Assembly: GCA_050012355.1 (NCBI GenBank)
Contig: JBEKHI010000052.1
Span: 1-28,586, forward strand
Direction of reading: 5' to 3'
DNA length: 28,586 nt
Origin: JBEKHI01 sp050012355
Lineage (GTDB): Bacteria; Actinomycetota; Actinomycetes; Streptosporangiales; Streptosporangiaceae
Position numbers and translations under genes: made by a program. The notes under the pieces were generated by a model. That model worked only from the letters and a program-made list of their open reading frames with translations. It was not told where the DNA came from and did not search any database. Positions 7,641-17,297 of this stretch are shown piece after piece (position 1 is the stretch's first letter; every line of letters starts with the position of its first letter).

Positions 7641-9421
7641 GCGGCGTCATCAAGAACTGGTGCCAGACCTGCGGGGTCCGGCCGCCCGCGATGCGGGAAA
7701 TCCCGTGCTGCTTCGAATGCTGGCCAGGCGGCCCGGTCACGCCGCCGCCGTGCCGGCGCTGCGGCTCGGGAGAGAACTACTACACCTCGGGACTGTGCGC
7801 CCGCTGCCACCATCACGCGCCCGGCCCGAAGTCCCCGAGATGGGAGTCGCCCGGGAAGCTGCGCCGCAAGGTCATCGCGGTCAGCTCGTGCCCGGACTGC
7901 CTGGCCTGGGGAGTCACTGCCCGGTACGGCTGGATGTGCGCGGCCTGCAGATCCTGGCGGGAGAAATACGGGACTCATGGCCCGTGCGGCACCTGCGGCC
8001 GGCAGGTGCCGGTCAGCCCGGACGGGTCGTGCCGGCTCTGCCATAAGCAGCGGAAACTGGCGGCCCGCCAGCTCGGCCGCCGGATCGGCAAGGTCACCCT
8101 GGCCGAGGCCAACGCGGGCGGCCAGCAGCTGTTCATCGCCGGGACCTGGTGTCCGGCGGGCACGGTGCGCCGCGAGTACGTGAAGAAGACCGTCCCCGCC
8201 GACATGTCGCTGCTGCGCCCGGTCACCCACCGGCAGCTCATCTTGTTCGATGTTCCCCGGGACCTGCGGCACGGCCTGTGGGACAAGTTCCCGCCGCCGC
8301 CGGACCCGGCGCTGGAGGCCGCGTTCCGCCAGTTCGTCCGCGACCACGCCGCCGCGCACGGCTGGCTCAAGACCCGCACCGCCACCATCCAGCGCGCCAT
8401 CCGGATCATGCTCGGCATTCAGGACACCCCCGGTGCCCTGATCCGCCGCAGCGATGTCATGCTGCTGACCCGCATCAAGCACTCCGCTGCCGCAGTCGCT
8501 GAGGTAATCGCCGCCGCCGGGATGCTCGACGACGACATCGAACCCCCGGTGGTGCGCTGGTTCAACGCCAAGACCGCCGCCTTGCCCGAGCAGATGCGCC
8601 GCGAGCTGGGCGTGTGGCTGGACGTGATGCGCTACGGCAGCACCACCCCGCCCCGGTCCAGGCCGCGCTCGGAGGAAACCATCCGCGCCCAGCTCGCCTT
8701 TGCCCTGCCCGTCCTCAAGTCCTGGGCCGCCGGCCGCGACTCGCTGCGCGAGATCGGCCGCGCGGACGTACTCGCCGCTCTCCCGCCCTCCGGCCAGCCC
8801 CGCGCCACCACCGTGCAGGGCCTGCGGTCGATCTTTAAAGTCCTGCGATCCCGCCAGCTCGTCTTCGGCAATCCCACCTTCCGGATCCACGTCCCCGCCC
8901 TGGCAATGAACGCGCCACCCGCCGTCGACCTGGCAGGACTGCGGGACGCCCTCGACTCGCCCAGCCCGGCCCGCGCCGTGATCACTGCCCTGCTCGCCTA
9001 CCACGCCATCCACATGCGGCAGCTGGCCCAGCTCCAGCTCACCGACATCCGCGGCGGCAGGCTGCACCTGGACGGCCGGGTGATCCTGCTGGCCAGACCC
9101 GTCCGCGAACGCGTCGATGCATATCTCAGCTACCGCGCCGCGACCTGGCCGACCACCATTAACGCCCACCTGTTCGTCCACGCCCGCAGCTGGACCAGCA
9201 CCCGCTCGGTCACCTCGGCATGGATCAGGCAGCAGCTCGGCATCTCCGCCGAGCACATACGCCTGGACCGCATCTACCACGAAGTCGAAGCCACCGGCGG
9301 AGACATCCGCGCCTTGTGTGACCTGTTCGGCATGTCCATCGCCAACGCCGCCCGCTGGGCCACCACCACCGGACACCCTGCCGCCAGCGGAAACAACCAC
9401 GCTGACCCCCGCCGCCCCTGA
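7637..9421 (+). CDS. Zinc-ribbon protein fused to a degenerate tyrosine-recombinase domain
   Basis: A 594-aa protein starting at the ATG overlapping the HTH gene stop. The first roughly 150 residues carry many Cys pairs (CQTC, CCFEC, CRRCGSG, CARCHHH, CPDC, CAAC, CGTCG, CRLCH), so several zinc ribbons for DNA or protein contacts. The remainder matches recombinase architecture: a core-binding helical part (about 230-420) and a catalytic-like part. The active site is eroded. The region equivalent to the first Arg motif reads YHAIHMRQLAQLQ, an HIRLDR segment sits where H-x-x-R is expected, the GH motif is LFGMS, and Trp (ARWATTTG) stands where the nucleophilic Tyr should be. It is probably a non-catalytic partner of the integrase. 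The order integrase-HTH-Zn protein suggests one functional unit. Confidence 0.75.
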   Translation: MSGVIKNWCQTCGVRPPAMREIPCCFECWPGGPVTPPPCRRCGSGENYYTSGLCARCHHHAPGPKSPRWESPGKLRRKVIAVSSCPDCLAWGVTARYGWMCAACRSWREKYGTHGPCGTCGRQVPVSPDGSCRLCHKQRKLAARQLGRRIGKVTLAEANAGGQQLFIAGTWCPAGTVRREYVKKTVPADMSLLRPVTHRQLILFDVPRDLRHGLWDKFPPPPDPALEAAFRQFVRDHAAAHGWLKTRTATIQRAIRIMLGIQDTPGALIRRSDVMLLTRIKHSAAAVAEVIAAAGMLDDDIEPPVVRWFNAKTAALPEQMRRELGVWLDVMRYGSTTPPRSRPRSEETIRAQLAFALPVLKSWAAGRDSLREIGRADVLAALPPSGQPRATTVQGLRSIFKVLRSRQLVFGNPTFRIHVPALAMNAPPAVDLAGLRDALDSPSPARAVITALLAYHAIHMRQLAQLQLTDIRGGRLHLDGRVILLARPVRERVDAYLSYRAATWPTTINAHLFVHARSWTSTRSVTSAWIRQQLGISAEHIRLDRIYHEVEATGGDIRALCDLFGMSIANAARWATTTGHPAASGNNHADPRRP

Positions 9422-9471
9422 GCGAGCCAGCCACACTCCGGTTCCCCGAACCCAGGACACGAAAGCCGCCC

Positions 9472-10897
9472 TCACCAGGAATCACCCCCGGAGTTCCGCG
9501 CAGACCACTCAGAAAATGTCTCGAACTTCGGGACGTCGTCGTGCAAGCGTCGCTCCGTCTCGGTGATCTGAATCTTCACCGGTACCCCCGGTTGGCCACC
9601 GACCTTGATCAGACACTTCCCGAGCCCGGGTGGCGCTCCCGCCGCGCTGTCGCCGCCCCACCCGGCCGGTGACGACCAGGACGTGATCAGGTCGACCTCC
9701 CGTGAGGTCAGCCCAACAACCTGATCCAGGTCGCCGAGTTCAGAACGCGGCAGCCCCATGCATGCCACCATCCCAGCTCTTTCCACAAACCCCCGTGCCT
9801 TGGCCCGGTCCGCCGGAGAATCCACGGTCTCCAGGTCCTTCAGCGTGTGCGTGATCATCGCCTGCCCGAGCCCCCACGTCCGGTTCAGCCGGGTGATCGC
9901 GTCGATCCGGTCGATCAGCCCGCCCGCGACCCGCAACGGCCGCCACAGTTCATCCAGCACGGCGAAGTACCACCGCGGAGGTGCCAACCCAGCGTCCGCG
10001 AGCGCGTGGGCGGCTTCGACGCAGCCGAGCCCATCCGACCAGGCAGCGAGCATCGCCGCCGCAGTCAGAGCACTGTCGGCCTCACCGATCCGCGAGATGT
10101 CCACCGCGACGGCCGGGGCGGACAGGTCGACCCGGGTCGTGGTCGCCGAGCCAAACACCGACCCCAGCGGCCCGTCCAGCAGTCCGAGCAACGACCGGTG
10201 CAGCGGATCGACCGCAGCACGATACCGGTGTTCCGACCCCCGATCGAGAGTGACGGCTCGCACCCGCTCCGGACCGGACGCGAGGCAGGCGACCAGGTCC
10301 GGCAGCACCGGCGGCGTCGTAACCGAGTGGCGGTCGTAGAGCTCGTGCAGGCATGCGGCCAGCACCGTCTGCTCGTGGTCATCGACAGGTCGGCCGCGGA
10401 CCAGCGTGATCAGCGCCGCGACCATCGCCAGCGCCCGCCCGCGCTTCAGCGCGCAACCGGTCCCCAGCGGTCCCGCCGATCCGCGACGTAGCACGCCCCA
10501 TCTCGCCAGGGTCGAGAACGTTCAATCCGCCGACCCCGCGGCCGATCGGGATGACCTGCCCGCCCAGGTAGCCGACCGACTCGGCATAGTCCGGCTTCAG
10601 GTCGCCGAGCACCAGCGGCGTCACCCCGCAGGCGGCGAGATAGAACAGCATCCGCTGGATCAGCGTCGACTTCCCGGTCCCCGGCCGCCCCACCACGAAC
10701 AGCGACGGGTTGGCGATCAGGTGCGCGCGGCGAAACCACGACACCGGATCCCCGCACACCGTCACCCCGGTCAGCAGATGCTGCCCCAGCGGTGCCCCGC
10801 ACAATGGAGAGCCGGATCCGGCGGCGAACGGCCACAGCCCGCAGCCCTGCACGCTGGTGCCGCGCCACATCGCGGGGGCTTCCATCCGTGCCCTCAC
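9472..10897 (-). pseudogene. VirB4/TraC-like conjugation ATPase, frameshifted
   Basis: The coding frame starts at a GTG overlapping the stop of the SCO6880-like gene (GTGA). Part 1 has the N-terminal block MWRGTSVQGCGLWPFAAGSG, then VCGDP, a Walker A loop (GRPGTGKST), LVLGDLKPDY and LNVLDPGEMG. Part 2 lies in another frame and carries ALAMVAALITLVRGRPVDDHE, a Walker B-like AVLDELWRPL, a Thr/Asn sensor region (LNRTWGLGQAMITHTLKDLE) and the family C-terminus GKCLIKVGGQPGVPV. The frames switch in the GC-rich run at about 10436-10450 (RLRAEAR, then GRALAMVAA), consistent with a 1-2 base indel. This ATPase class energises DNA or protein transfer through actinobacterial type IV systems. As sequenced the protein would be split. 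Confidence 0.8.
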
Positions 10898-12385
10898 AGC
10901 ACACCCCGCAGCTCGTGAGGCACCAGGGTGTGCAGCCACGGCAGCACCCCCGCAGGCAGCGCCGAGGTGAACGCCGCCGCCTGCTGCCCGCGCGCGAGGC
11001 GCAACCGCAACCGCGCGGAGGCAGCGAGGTTACCGATCTCGGCATCCGCTGCCCGCAGCTCCTCAAAGGAGGAAACGGTGGCAGTGACGATCAGGGCGAA
11101 CTCGACGAGTCCGGCGCCGGAGGCTTCCTCGGCGGCAGCCTGCTCGGCGGTCCGCACCGCCGACGACGCGCGGGCGTTGACCAGGCCAGTGGTGGAGGCG
11201 GCCATAAAGTGCGCGGTCCGCCGGTCGGCCTCGACGATCCGCGCGGCCGACCCGGGGTCGACCGGGCGGTACAACAGGGCGACCCGTTTCCGGGCGATCC
11301 GCGGCGACGGTTCCAGCAAGGTGCGCAGCACCGAGGATCGCACCGCGCCGCGCGGTGCCTCGCACGCTACCCACGATCGTGACACGACATCCTCGTGGAA
11401 GTAAGCGTCGATGGTCTCCCGCGCGGTCGTCGGCCCGGCATCGGCCCACTCCACGCCGTCGGTACCGTCCGCGTGCGCCTGCAGCACCAGGGCGGCGGCG
11501 GATGGGTCGAACGCGCCGCGCACCGCCTCGGCGATCTGTTCCGGCGGTACCGGCCGGGCCGGACCACCGCCCGCTGCGGACAGGCCAGCGGCCAGCGGCG
11601 GGATTCGGATCGCCAGCTCGGTGACCATGTCCGCCAGCCGGTCAGCGCGCCGCACTGCGCAGCCAGTGGCTGGGAGTCGGTAGGTAAGCGTCACCCAGGT
11701 AGAGGTCTCCGACGATGCGGCTGGGTAATCATCGACGATCTCGCTGATCACGTCCCGTGCCGCCGCCGGTGCGGCGGGATCGAGCTGGGGAACTACCTCG
11801 GCAGCGAGCCGGGTTCCCGGGTCGGGCGCGGTCTCGACGATGACCGCGGCGCCGACCAGCCCCGGTTCGTGAGCGAGCTGCGTCAGCCACCCGCCCCAGC
11901 ACGCCACCCACGTGTCCACCTGCTCGCCGTCCACCAGCGCGCCGCCGTCGGGATCACAGGCCAGCACCACAGTGCAGGTCCCCGCCCGGGAGTCATCCAT
12001 GACGCCATAACGACGGTTGTAAGCATCCTGTCCTTCCAGCATCTCCACCCCTGCGAGCAGACCAGGCGGAGAGAACCTCCCGCCGGTCAGCGGTCCCGAC
12101 ACGAAGCCTGTGCCGCCGGTGAGCTTGTGTCGCAGCCAGGCCGCCCGAGTCGAGAGGACGGTGTACCCGGACCGGCCATCGGCGGTGCGGATCGCCAGCG
12201 GAACCGTCGCCGCGTGACGACGACGGCGACCCCGGCCGCGGCGACCACGACATCAGCGCGGTCACCAGCGCCAGGACGATTCCGCCGAGCATCAGCATCG
12301 TGCCTAGCAGCCCCAGCGGACCGATTCCCGGCCTTCCGGGCAGCCGCCAGTTCCCGTACGTCGGACGGGACATGTTCTCGGACAT
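10894..12385 (-). pseudogene. SCO6880-family conjugation protein with two frameshifts
   Basis: The last 402 residues are open in one frame and match the SCO6880 family: PPGLLAGVEMLEGQDAYNRRYG, TVVLACDPDGGALVD, WVACWGGWLTQLAHEPGLVG, IVETAPDPGTRL, a central VTELAIRIPPL, then IARKRVALLYRPVDPGSAAR, EEASGAGLVEF and LRLRLARGQQAAAFTSALP. The membrane N-terminus lies in other frames: MSENMSRPTYGNWRL and LGLLGTMLMLGGIVLALVTA from 12385, VVAAAGVAVVV in a second frame, then ATVPLAIRTADGRSGYTVL in the third. Adding one base near 12249 and one near 12213 restores a roughly 497-codon gene, the expected family length. It sits two bases after the membrane protein gene. The proposed role is a membrane-associated transfer component paired with the ATPase. 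Confidence 0.8.
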
Positions 12386-12387
12386 GA

Positions 12388-13460
12388 TCAGCCCCCGTTC
12401 TCTCGCGGTGCTTCGTCGCCGTTATCCGCAGATCCTGACGGAGCGGTACCTCCGCTAGCCGCAGGACCGTGCTTCCCCTGGTCGGCTTTGTGCGCCGTGT
12501 TCTCGTCAGATGGCGGGTCGGCTGTTGGCGCTCCAGCCGGTCCGCCGTCCGTCGCCTGGTCGTCTTTTGGCCGCGAGGGGGCGTTGTTCGCTGACAGCCC
12601 CGCCGCTAGTGTCGCGGAGGTCGCCGCGGTTGCGGCTGCAGCACGAGCCCGGCGGCTTCGGTTAGAGGGTTCATCGGGGGAGTTGCCACCGTCCCTTGAG
12701 GACGGGGTCGTCCCGGGGGTTGCCGGGGGAGTCTGCTCCCGTCGTTTTGCTGAAGAAGATGACGGCGAGGAGCTGGACGGCGGGTCGCCTCCCGTGACGG
12801 CCCCCGCCCCGGACGGTCCTCCGTCACCGCCCGAGGCGGAGGAGCCTTTCTTGCTGGCCGGCATCGGCGATTTGTGGAGGCCAGCCCGGACCGCTCCGGT
12901 GGCCAGCGCGCCTGCGGCGGCCATCGCCAGGTGCCCACCCGAACCGGCGCCTAGGTGCGCGGTGGCCGGGACGATGACCCTCAACAGCGCGGGCAGGATC
13001 AGCACCGCCAGGATGAGCAGCATGAACCCGGACAGAACCTCGGTCAGAGCCTTGCCCTGGGTGAGCCGGAACGCCGCAATGTACAGCAGCGCGGCGGCGG
13101 GCTTGTACAGCAGCCACGCGGCCAGCCAGCCGATGTGCTTGCGCCACCAGGTCTGGCCCCAGTCGCTCATGCTGGCTGCCGCCGCGAGCGGGAGTGTTCC
13201 CGACGGCACGATCAGCAGGCCGATGCGCATGATCATGAGCATGAGCTGGATCAGCGAGGAGATGATGATCAGCAGGGCTGGCCATCATCAACAGCGAGGA
13301 CGAGCGCACCGCTCGCAAGAACACCGGCCAGTGCGCCGACCAGCCCACCGGGATGGTCGAAGGGCGGCGGGCCATCGGATGGCGCGAAGCCGTCCTCGAA
13401 CTCGGCAAGGAGTTCCCAGGATGACTGCGTTAAAATAACCAGCTCACAGGAATAATTCAA
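12388..13460 (-). pseudogene. C-terminal part of TrbL/VirB6-like membrane protein, truncated and frameshifted
   Basis: The long frame (from 13242, open back to about 13285) encodes several TM helices: LLIIISSLIQLMLMIMRIGLL, PLAAAASMSDW, then HIGWLAAWLLYKPAAALLYI and LSGFMLLILAVLILPALLRV. A roughly 150-residue Ser/Pro/Ala/Gly-rich hydrophilic tail follows. The block TWWRKHIGWL...YKPAAALLYIAAF is typical of the integral membrane protein encoded before SCO6880-type genes. Upstream, another frame (13269-13460) carries a preceding hydrophobic part (GALAGVLASGALVLAV), so one or more indels lie near 13270-13290. The rest of the N-terminus is absent. Coding similarity ends near 13460, at an AT-rich junction with the NB-ARC gene. 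Confidence 0.7.
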
Positions 13461-13517
13461 AAGAGTATCGTATATCTGAGTTTACAGGGTCGCCCTGCCG
13501 GGTGGAAGATATGGCCT

Positions 13518-16500
13518 ATGGGAAGTGTGCAACGGTTGGTCATAGGTTCTTCGCTGTTGCTGGTCGGAGCCGTATGTACTTTCCTGGTTGTTGTTCTCGT
13601 TGATCGAGGGCTCCAGCAAGCGGATTTGTGGGCCGCACTGGTGGGTTCCTTGGCCAGTGTTGTTGCCGTTCTAGTGGCGATATGGCCTCAGATCCGTCTC
13701 CCCTCGAAGGATCTCGTGCCATCACCGCCGGAGAATCCGAAATGGGTAGTTCACCGGCCGGAGTTGTCGGTAATATTCGACGTGTTGCTGAATGACTCGC
13801 CAGTCACGGACGCATACACCATCGGACTCCATGGCGCGGGCGGATTCGGGAAGACGACTCTAGCTCGTGCTGTGGTTTCTACCTACAGAGTGCAGGAGCG
13901 GTTTAACGGGCGTGTGTACTTTGTGACAATAGGCGCGGACGTACGGGATCCGGCCACCATTGCTGCGAAGGTTAACGGCGTGATCAGGCTGATGGGTGGC
14001 GAAGCCGTAGTGTCTGCGGATCCGGCAGAGGTAGGGCAGCGCCTCGGCCTCCTGCTGGATTTGGGTCCCCGTCGGCTGCTAATCCTTGACGACTTGTGGG
14101 ACTCACACCAACTAGCCCCATTCATGATCGGGGGCCGCAACTGCGTCAGGTTGGTGACGACTCGGGTACGGAGTCTCTTGGACGGGTGGGATCGTATCGT
14201 GGGCGTGGGTCAGATGTCGAACGAACAGGCATCCAGTTTGCTTACTCAGGACCTGCCACCCATGGATAAGGTGGCTGCCCGCGCACTGGTGGGGCTAACC
14301 GGATGCTGCCCGCTAGTGCTGCGACTGGCGAACAAGATCTTGGTAAATGCTGTAAACGTCGGTCTAGGAGTGCGCGAAGCCTGCGAGCAACTCACGCACG
14401 AATTCGTGGAGTCCGGGCCGGGGGTGATGGATGACCTGCTGGGCCATGACGTCAACCGCATCGATACGGATCAACCAGAGGACCGGGCATACGCGGTGCG
14501 AGCGACGATGGCTGCCAGCACTCGTCGGCTCAGTGAAAGCGACGTCCAACGGCTCACTGAGCTCAGCGTGTTCGCCGCAGACGAGCCGATACCTCTCCAT
14601 TTCGCATCGTGCTTGTGGAGCGCGACCGGAGAACTAAGCGATCTTGCGTCTGCTCAGGTCATTAGTCGGCTCGCGGAGTACGCACTAATCGATTATGAGA
14701 ACAACGGAGCTGATGAAGGCGGGATTATTCTACATGATGTCATCCGTGATTATCTTCGGGCAGAGCTAGGGCCGAAGCGAATAGCTACCCTAAATGGCCT
14801 GTTGCTCGACGCGATGGCTGACGACCTGGCCACAGCACCCGCTCTGGGGTCAAATTCGACTGAGGAGCGCCCTGCCTGGTGGGAACTCCGCTACAGAGGA
14901 CGTTACCTTCCTGATCATCTCCTCAGACACCTCCACGATGCTGGCCGACTCTCAGAAGCTGAGCAGGTGGCTTGTGACCTGCGATGGGTTGCTTCGCGGC
15001 TGCAAGAGTCCGGACCCGCGGCCCCAGCGGCTGATTTGTCCTTTGCTGGTACTCCGCAAGCAACTCGTTTGCAGGCTGTGCTGGCACGAATATCCCACCT
15101 GCTCGCGCCGACCACACCCGTTACGGCTGTTATAGATATCTTGCACAGCCGCGTTGCGGAAGACTCCTACTGGGGGCCGCAAGTCGTGGCATTGCGAAAC
15201 ATGCGTCAAGGGCCAAAGCTGGTAATCCGATGGCCTTTGCCTGATGTGCCTGACAGCGCGCTACAGCGCGTACTCGTCGGCCATGCCGGAAGTGTGCTCA
15301 CCGTAGCGATCGCCCCTGATGGAACATGGCTAGCGAGCGGAGGCAGTGACGCTACAGTACGAATTTGGGATGCCGCCACCGGGCAGGAGCGCGTCGCCTT
15401 GACCGGGCACGATGGTGCGGTGCGCGCGCTCGCCATAGAGCCGGGAGGAGGCTGGCTTGCTACGGGGAGCGCCGATGGTGCAGTGCGGATCTGGGAGACT
15501 GAGAGCTGGGAGTGCCGCAGTGTCCTCCCTGGTCCTGATTACGGGGTGTCCGCGGTCGCGATCGCGCCGGATGGGAGCTGGCTGGCGGCGGGTAGCGAAA
15601 ACGGGATAGTGCGGATCTGGAATGCAACTACTGCGGAGATCCGGGCAGACTTGATGGGCCACGATGATGGCCTAGATGTTTCTGCGCTGGCATTCGCACG
15701 GGATGGGAGCTGGCTCGTCAGCACTAGTTGGGACGGGACTGCCCGGATCTGGGATGTCGCCACTGGTCACCAACGCGCTGTCCTTAGAGACCGCGGGGAT
15801 TCTATGCATGACGTCTCATTGGCGCCCGATGACAACTGGCTGGCGATTGCTTGCGCGGACGGAACGGTGCAGATCTGGGATGTTGCTATGGCCAATCTCC
15901 GAACTACACTGTCCGGTCACGGTGCTGATGTGTCTGGAGTGGCGATTGCGCCCGACGGGACCTGGCTGGCTAGTGTCAATTTTGGATTCGACATCAACGT
16001 GGTAGACGAAGAAGACAATGCAGCAGTATGGATATGGAAACCTGACGGCCGCACCGTCCAAGCCAGTCTTACGGGATACCACGGCCGTATGGAAACGGTA
16101 GCTATCGCACCGAATGGTGATTGGCTCGCTACCGGCAGCGGTGACGGCACGGTGAGGATCTGGACCCCTACAGTGAATGATTACCACGGTGGACGCTTGG
16201 ACTATGAGGGGGCGGTACCCGCGCTCGCAATCGCTAGTGATCGCGCCTGGATCGCTACCTGCAACCGGGGCACGGTAAGGATCCTGGATGCTGCCACGGG
16301 CCACGAGCGCACTGCCTTGACTTTGTGCAGCGGCTGGGCCGATGATGTGGCGATTGTACCGGATGGGGGTCGGCTAGTTAGTGTCACCGATGACGAGCGA
16401 GACGGGATCGCGACGATTTGGAATACTGCTACTAGGCAGGAACTAATTGTAATTACCGGTCGGCAGATAACTACTGTGGCAATCGCATCCGATGGCACTT

Positions 16501-17054
16501 GGCTTGCTACTGGCGGTAGGGATGGAATGGTGCGGGCCTGGGATGCATTTACCGGGCGCGAAATTGCGACCCTTTCTGGTCATGAAGATGCCGTATCCGC
16601 AGTGGCGATCGCGTACGACGGTAGTTTTATCGTTAGTGGTAGTTATGATAAGACTGTGCGAATCTGGGATACTGCTGGATGGCGCGAACGCGTCAGACTG
16701 GACGGCCTGGATACGCCGGTTTGCGCAGTGGCGATCGCACCGGACGACAGTTGGCTAGCCTCAGGTGGCTACGACCGGGTAGTGCGCATATATGACATCG
16801 CAACCGCAAGGGAACAGGCTATCCTGGACGGCCATAGCAGTTGCGTGAGCGCGGTAAGCATCGCGCCTGACGGCAAGTGGATCGCCAGCGCAGGCGATGA
16901 TAAGACCGCTAGGATCTGGGACACCACCTTGTGGCAGGCCCAGGCAATGATGCGGGCCGAAGCGCGACTTGTCGCCTGCGCTTGGACTGCTGATGGAGGC
17001 CTTATAGTTGGCGGCTTGGCGGGCCTCTATGGGTTTGACTTTCTGGCCCGATAA
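13518..17054 (+). CDS. Membrane-anchored NB-ARC (NLR-like STAND) protein with 14 WD40 repeats
   Basis: A 1178-aa protein. Two hydrophobic segments (about residues 6-29 and 36-57) anchor the N-terminus, and no nuclease, TIR or protease domain precedes the ATPase. NB-ARC motifs follow in order: P-loop GAGGFGKTTLA (106-116, Lys112), Walker B RRLLILDDLWD (Asp191, Asp192), sensor VTTR (Arg about 215), a GLPL-like LTGCCPLVLRLANKI, and an MHD-like LHD (His406-Asp407) in IILHDVIRDYL. A helical linker runs to about 585. Fourteen WD40 units of about 42 residues (AVAIAPDGTWLASGG.D.TVRIWD) fill 588-1178, enough for two seven-bladed propellers. STAND ATPases of this kind oligomerise after ligand sensing and are common in phage defence. 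The membrane segments may be the effector. Codon use is more AT-rich than in neighbours, suggesting acquisition. A GGTGGAAG site precedes the ATG. Confidence 0.85.
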   Translation: MGSVQRLVIGSSLLLVGAVCTFLVVVLVDRGLQQADLWAALVGSLASVVAVLVAIWPQIRLPSKDLVPSPPENPKWVVHRPELSVIFDVLLNDSPVTDAYTIGLHGAGGFGKTTLARAVVSTYRVQERFNGRVYFVTIGADVRDPATIAAKVNGVIRLMGGEAVVSADPAEVGQRLGLLLDLGPRRLLILDDLWDSHQLAPFMIGGRNCVRLVTTRVRSLLDGWDRIVGVGQMSNEQASSLLTQDLPPMDKVAARALVGLTGCCPLVLRLANKILVNAVNVGLGVREACEQLTHEFVESGPGVMDDLLGHDVNRIDTDQPEDRAYAVRATMAASTRRLSESDVQRLTELSVFAADEPIPLHFASCLWSATGELSDLASAQVISRLAEYALIDYENNGADEGGIILHDVIRDYLRAELGPKRIATLNGLLLDAMADDLATAPALGSNSTEERPAWWELRYRGRYLPDHLLRHLHDAGRLSEAEQVACDLRWVASRLQESGPAAPAADLSFAGTPQATRLQAVLARISHLLAPTTPVTAVIDILHSRVAEDSYWGPQVVALRNMRQGPKLVIRWPLPDVPDSALQRVLVGHAGSVLTVAIAPDGTWLASGGSDATVRIWDAATGQERVALTGHDGAVRALAIEPGGGWLATGSADGAVRIWETESWECRSVLPGPDYGVSAVAIAPDGSWLAAGSENGIVRIWNATTAEIRADLMGHDDGLDVSALAFARDGSWLVSTSWDGTARIWDVATGHQRAVLRDRGDSMHDVSLAPDDNWLAIACADGTVQIWDVAMANLRTTLSGHGADVSGVAIAPDGTWLASVNFGFDINVVDEEDNAAVWIWKPDGRTVQASLTGYHGRMETVAIAPNGDWLATGSGDGTVRIWTPTVNDYHGGRLDYEGAVPALAIASDRAWIATCNRGTVRILDAATGHERTALTLCSGWADDVAIVPDGGRLVSVTDDERDGIATIWNTATRQELIVITGRQITTVAIASDGTWLATGGRDGMVRAWDAFTGREIATLSGHEDAVSAVAIAYDGSFIVSGSYDKTVRIWDTAGWRERVRLDGLDTPVCAVAIAPDDSWLASGGYDRVVRIYDIATAREQAILDGHSSCVSAVSIAPDGKWIASAGDDKTARIWDTTLWQAQAMMRAEARLVACAWTADGGLIVGGLAGLYGFDFLAR

Positions 17055-17297
17055 AGTCATACTTGGTATTTTTCATACCCGGAGTCCGCGATCGATTCGT
17101 TCCTGAGAAAGCATCTTATTGGCTGGCCCAGCCACCGGCGTGTTCCTGCCGACCTGGGCGAGGCGCTCACCGGCCTGGAACCTGCCAGCATCATCGCGGC
17201 GGCCAGGTCCGCCCCGCCCGCCGGCGGCCACCGGGACCCGATGATCAACCTGCCGCCGGTCATCCCGCCTCACCTGCGGAGAAAGAACCAACGATGA
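17055..17297 (+). pseudogene. Remnant of an unidentified C-terminus preceding the HTH wreck
   Basis: An open frame without a good start runs from just after the NB-ARC stop and ends LPPVIPPHLRRKNQR with a TGA that overlaps the ATG of the HTH pseudogene, as an operon partner would. The part from about 17130 (VPADLGEALTGLEPASIIAA) looks like true protein. In the intact module the equivalent gene is the recombinase, but I see no alignment to its C-terminus. The origin is unproven. Confidence 0.35.

Noticed and set aside
5957..9475. A 1172-codon open frame on the minus strand opposite the recombinase trio
   Set aside because: It is low complexity (Gly/Asp/Arg/Pro/Gln-rich) and antisense to three well-supported genes with catalytic motifs. 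It is a GC-bias artefact.
15279..17054. Tandem DNA repeats in the 3' half of the NB-ARC gene
   Set aside because: The periodicity is the roughly 126-nt coding unit of WD40 repeats, divergent at DNA level, and not a separate repeat element.
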